Shown here: positions 61,931 through 64,000 of the stretch, piece after piece
Position numbering within the stretch: position 1 is the first letter of the stretch
Layout: each line of letters begins with the position of its first letter
NCBI GenBank assembly: GCA_963734395.1
Contig: CAVTGY010000005.1
Coordinates: 1 to 64,000 of the forward strand
Origin: Bog-756 sp963734395
GTDB taxonomy: Bacteria; Actinomycetota; Acidimicrobiia; Acidimicrobiales; RAAP-2
Direction: 5' to 3'
Length of the DNA stretch: 64,000 bases
Notes under the pieces: model-generated
Databases searched by the model: none
The model's input: only the letters and a program-made list of their open reading frames with translations
Told to the model about the DNA's origin: nothing
Made by a program: the position numbers and the translations under genes

Positions 61931-62396
61931 GCAACCCCCAATCGGCGCGCCTTAAGTATTCCAGGGCAGGCAGCACCCGGGGCGGCGACTCAGATTCTGG
62001 CAAAAGCTGGTCAGGCCGCCCCGGGCGGCACTGTTCTATCGGGTGGAAGGCGACCATCCTGAAGCGTCGGCCGGCGAAAATGGGAGGTGAAGGTCTACCG
62101 TCGGTCGCGGGGAACCGGTGGCGAAAGCCAAGGGTTCGGGGCAGGGTGGCACCCGCGGAAGGTGCGGTGTCGGCGCCCTGCTCCGTCCACCTGGCACGGC
62201 CCACCGGGCGGAGCGCGCCAGTCCCAGGCGTAGGACTGGCGTAATGCAGCAAACCTGGAGCTGGACGGCGGATTCCGGCTCAACAGGTTGGCTGACTCTA
62301 GTTATAGTCGATCTCCGCCCGACCGAACAAGTGTTGGTGAGGAGCCATTTTTCGGCTCGAATCCTCGCACAGCATCCTGCGCTCGAACAGGCGCAA
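61931..62396. other. 466-bp gene-free region
   Basis: No supported gene. Open frames here are antisense shadows or have no family likeness. A GACTCTAGTTATAGTC element (62295-62310) is an imperfect dyad and the local A/T rise at 62290-62360 could hold a promoter for the amidohydrolase, but this is weak. Confidence 0.4.
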
Positions 62397-62855
62397 TCAT
62401 CGCTCGAGACCGTACCAGCCCCATCGTGGGACGATAGCATTCTGAGGGACCACCGATCCGGTAGGGCTGTAGGTGAGGATGTCGCTCACCGCCCACTCCA
62501 TGTAGGCCCGGAGCTCGTCGCGGAACTCCCGGTCGGCGGGTAGGCCGGCGTCGTCTGCCGCCTGGACGAAGCACTTGACGAAGCGAGCGCCCAGGTCTGC
62601 GTCGGCGTTCATGCCGGAGTGGATGGACAGCATCCACGACTGTCCGTCGGAGACTTCCGAATAGCCGGTGGGCCCGCCGAATACCTCGGCCCAGTAACTC
62701 GCCAACCGCTCGACATGCTGTGGATGTCCCGGATGAGAGAACGGATGGTTCAACACCGGGTCCCGAAGACATCGCTCGTGGTGGGCCGTGGCCAGGCTGC
62801 GAAACGCTGCCTCGCCGCCGGCGAACTCGAACATCGATGGGCGGACATCGGACAA
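62397..62855 (-). CDS. truncated haemoglobin (group II-like)
   Basis: 152 residues from TTG 62855 or 145 from ATG 62834, intact. FEFAGGEAAFRSLATAHHER, then CLRDPVLNHPFSHPGHPQHV, leads to ERLASYWAEVFGGP, the pattern of truncated globins with the proximal His in HPQHVERLA. C-terminal helices (FRDELRAYMEWAVSDI) finish the fold. Binds haem; an oxygen, NO or peroxide role is typical of the family. Divergent from the YceH gene. Confidence 0.88.
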   Translation of the reverse strand: MSDVRPSMFEFAGGEAAFRSLATAHHERCLRDPVLNHPFSHPGHPQHVERLASYWAEVFGGPTGYSEVSDGQSWMLSIHSGMNADADLGARFVKCFVQAADDAGLPADREFRDELRAYMEWAVSDILTYSPTGSVVPQNAIVPRWGWYGLER

Positions 62856-62931
62856 GTCTGCACCGAGATTGCCGCAGAGGATGGACCGGTGGGCGTCACC
62901 GCTCGGACCATTCCAGCTCTAATCTCAGTCC

Positions 62932-63669
62932 GTGACCATCTCGCCGGAAGGGGGCCGGGTACTCGGATGCCTGGTGGAGAAGCAGCTCACCACGCCCCAG
63001 CAGTACCCGCTCACCCTCAACGCGTTGTCACTGGCTTGCAGCCAGGCCACCAACCGCGAGCCGGTCATGACCCTGGACGACTACGCAACTGGATCGGGCG
63101 CTCGACGAGCTCAAGGCGCTCCACCTGGTGCGGTTCGTGTTGCCGTCCCATGGAAAGTCGGTGACCCGGTACCGGCACGTGCTCGATGAGGCCTTTGGTC
63201 TCGATTCCCGCCGGGCCGCGCTGTTGGCGGTCCTGTTGCTGCGAGGGTCGCAGACCGCGGGAGAGCTGCGGGCCCGCACCGGCCGAATGGCGGAGTTCAC
63301 CTCGGTGGCGACGTGCACGCCGAGCTCGAAGTGCTGGCCGATCAACCCCAACCTCTGGCGCGGCTCCTCCCCCGACGGCCGGGCCAGAAAGAAGACCGGT
63401 GGCAGCAGCTGTTGGCGACCGAATCGGGCATGACCGAGGGATCACCGTCGGCCGCCGACGCAGCAACCGATCCCGTCTGGCAGGCCGTCGGGGACGAGGT
63501 GTCGAGCGCGGGATATTGCGCACCCCGGGAGCCGATCGATGGCGATCGAAGCCGCGCCGGCCTCGAGGACCGGGTCGAGTCATTGGCCTCGGAAATGGCG
63601 GCGCTTCAGGACCAGATCGCCGAGCTCACCACTTCACTCAATGCTCTACGCCACGGCCTCGGGGAGTGA
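62932..63669 (+). CDS. yceH: YceH (UPF0502/DUF480) family protein (frameshifted)
   Basis: About 245 residues. RVLGCLVEKQLTTPQQYPLT and the sequence NALSLACSQATNREPVM, then (after a frame change near 63090) VRFVLPSHGKSVTRYRHVLD and LLRGSQTAGELRARTGRM, and (after another near 63310) VHAELEVLADQPQPLARLLP are the family blocks of two winged-helix domains. A C-terminal coiled coil (LEDRVESLASEMAALQDQIA) follows. GTG 62932. Function of the family is not known. Confidence 0.9.
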
Positions 63670-63681
63670 CGGCCCGACACG

Positions 63682-63846
63682 TCACCAGTGACCGGCGTTC
63701 TCCACATAGGCGTCGTAGCAGGACCGGCACGTCGAATAGGCCCCTCCGGTTGACTCGCCTGCTTCGATCGGGCTCCCGCAGTCCGCGCATACGCCTGCGG
63801 CCCCCTCGGACTCCATCGTTCGGGCTGCACTGCCATGCCTACGCAT
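63682..63846 (-). CDS. small zinc-ribbon protein
   Basis: 54 residues from ATG 63846, or 44 from ATG 63816. Two Cys pairs, C-A-D-C-G and C-R-S-C, separated by ~15 residues (CADCGSPIEAGESTGGAYST), form a zinc ribbon similar to DksA/TraR-type fingers, ending YDAYVENAGHW. Convergent with the YceH gene, 12 bp apart. Possible role in protein or RNA polymerase binding; unknown. Confidence 0.6.
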   Translation of the reverse strand: MRRHGSAARTMESEGAAGVCADCGSPIEAGESTGGAYSTCRSCYDAYVENAGHW

Positions 63847-64000
63847 CGGCAGCGGGTCGGTCCGTCTTGAGCGCCGCCCGATCGCCTGGCCGTCACGGTG
63901 GCCGTGACGGAGGCCAGTCCGAATGCTCGGATGACCAGCCATCCGCGGTGGGATCGGTCACCCACCTGAGGCCGGATCGATGCGAAGATGATCGCGGCCT

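Noticed and set aside
62118..62543. 141-codon plus-strand open frame overlapping the truncated haemoglobin
   Set aside because: Half of it is antisense to an intact globin gene; the rest shows no motif.

Overview
The window is high-GC DNA (roughly two thirds G+C by eye) with dense, often overlapping genes and many GTG/TTG starts. It carries many acyl-CoA synthetases, enoyl-CoA hydratases, a P450, a Rieske oxygenase, a KstD-like flavoprotein, a phosphotriesterase-family hydrolase, a SoxR, a three-helix HD-GYP protein and a secreted protein with 42-residue GGYWxVAsDGGIFsFGDA-type repeats. This mix points to an uncultured actinobacterium, most likely of the Acidimicrobiia type; that is inference, since no rRNA or other taxonomic marker lies here. 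More than half of the genes are broken by one or more single-base frame changes, yet family motifs continue across each break. I read these as sequencing or assembly indels and annotate each such gene as one CDS spanning all frames. I saw no tRNA, rRNA, CRISPR array, transposase or phage gene.

Layout. (1) 1-124: nested inverted repeats after a patatin-like gene. (2) 1.3-15.4 kb: a catabolic region with enoyl-CoA hydratase, a stand-alone lipoyl domain, an NTF2-like protein, Rieske oxygenase, KstD-like dehydrogenase, E1 alpha/beta of a 2-oxoacid dehydrogenase, a secreted peptidase-type lipoprotein, an APH-like kinase, an acyl-CoA ligase, a P450 and a lipocalin-like protein. It resembles a sterol, terpenoid or aromatic acid degradation locus. 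(3) 15.6-25.5 kb: HD-GYP protein, QueA/SDR opposite SoxR, two tandem sterol-desaturase-type membrane oxygenases, a lipoprotein, an SDR and an MFS exporter. (4) 25.5-34.1 kb: SRPBCC protein, phosphotriesterase-family hydrolase, acyl-CoA ligase, enoyl-CoA hydratase and a large Lhr helicase.

(5) 34.1-49.6 kb is the most unusual part. On the minus strand a pyruvyl-transferase, an unknown protein, a GT2, a GT4, a polytopic GT and a giant multidomain gene lie in one direction. The giant gene joins a Wzx-type flippase, a GT4 glycosyltransferase and an NRPS-like adenylation-carrier-thioesterase unit. A 4'-phosphopantetheinyl transferase converges on its 3' end. A secreted GH14-like protein with C-terminal repeats lies upstream. 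Together they suggest assembly, export and aminoacyl (or other acyl) decoration of a cell-surface glycan.

(6) 50.0-58.3 kb: an acyl-CoA ligase and a six-gene minus-strand run coupled mostly by GTGA or ATGA overlaps: a 2-oxoacid:ferredoxin oxidoreductase (gamma-ferredoxin fusion, alpha, beta), a D-2-hydroxyacid dehydrogenase, a sugar-isomerase-like TIM barrel and a Gfo/Idh/MocA oxidoreductase. A divergent TetR-cupin pair and two short dyads suggest local control. (7) 58.2-64 kb: an Abhydrolase_10-type lipoprotein, a HAD phosphatase, an amidohydrolase, a truncated haemoglobin, a YceH (UPF0502) protein and a small zinc-ribbon protein.
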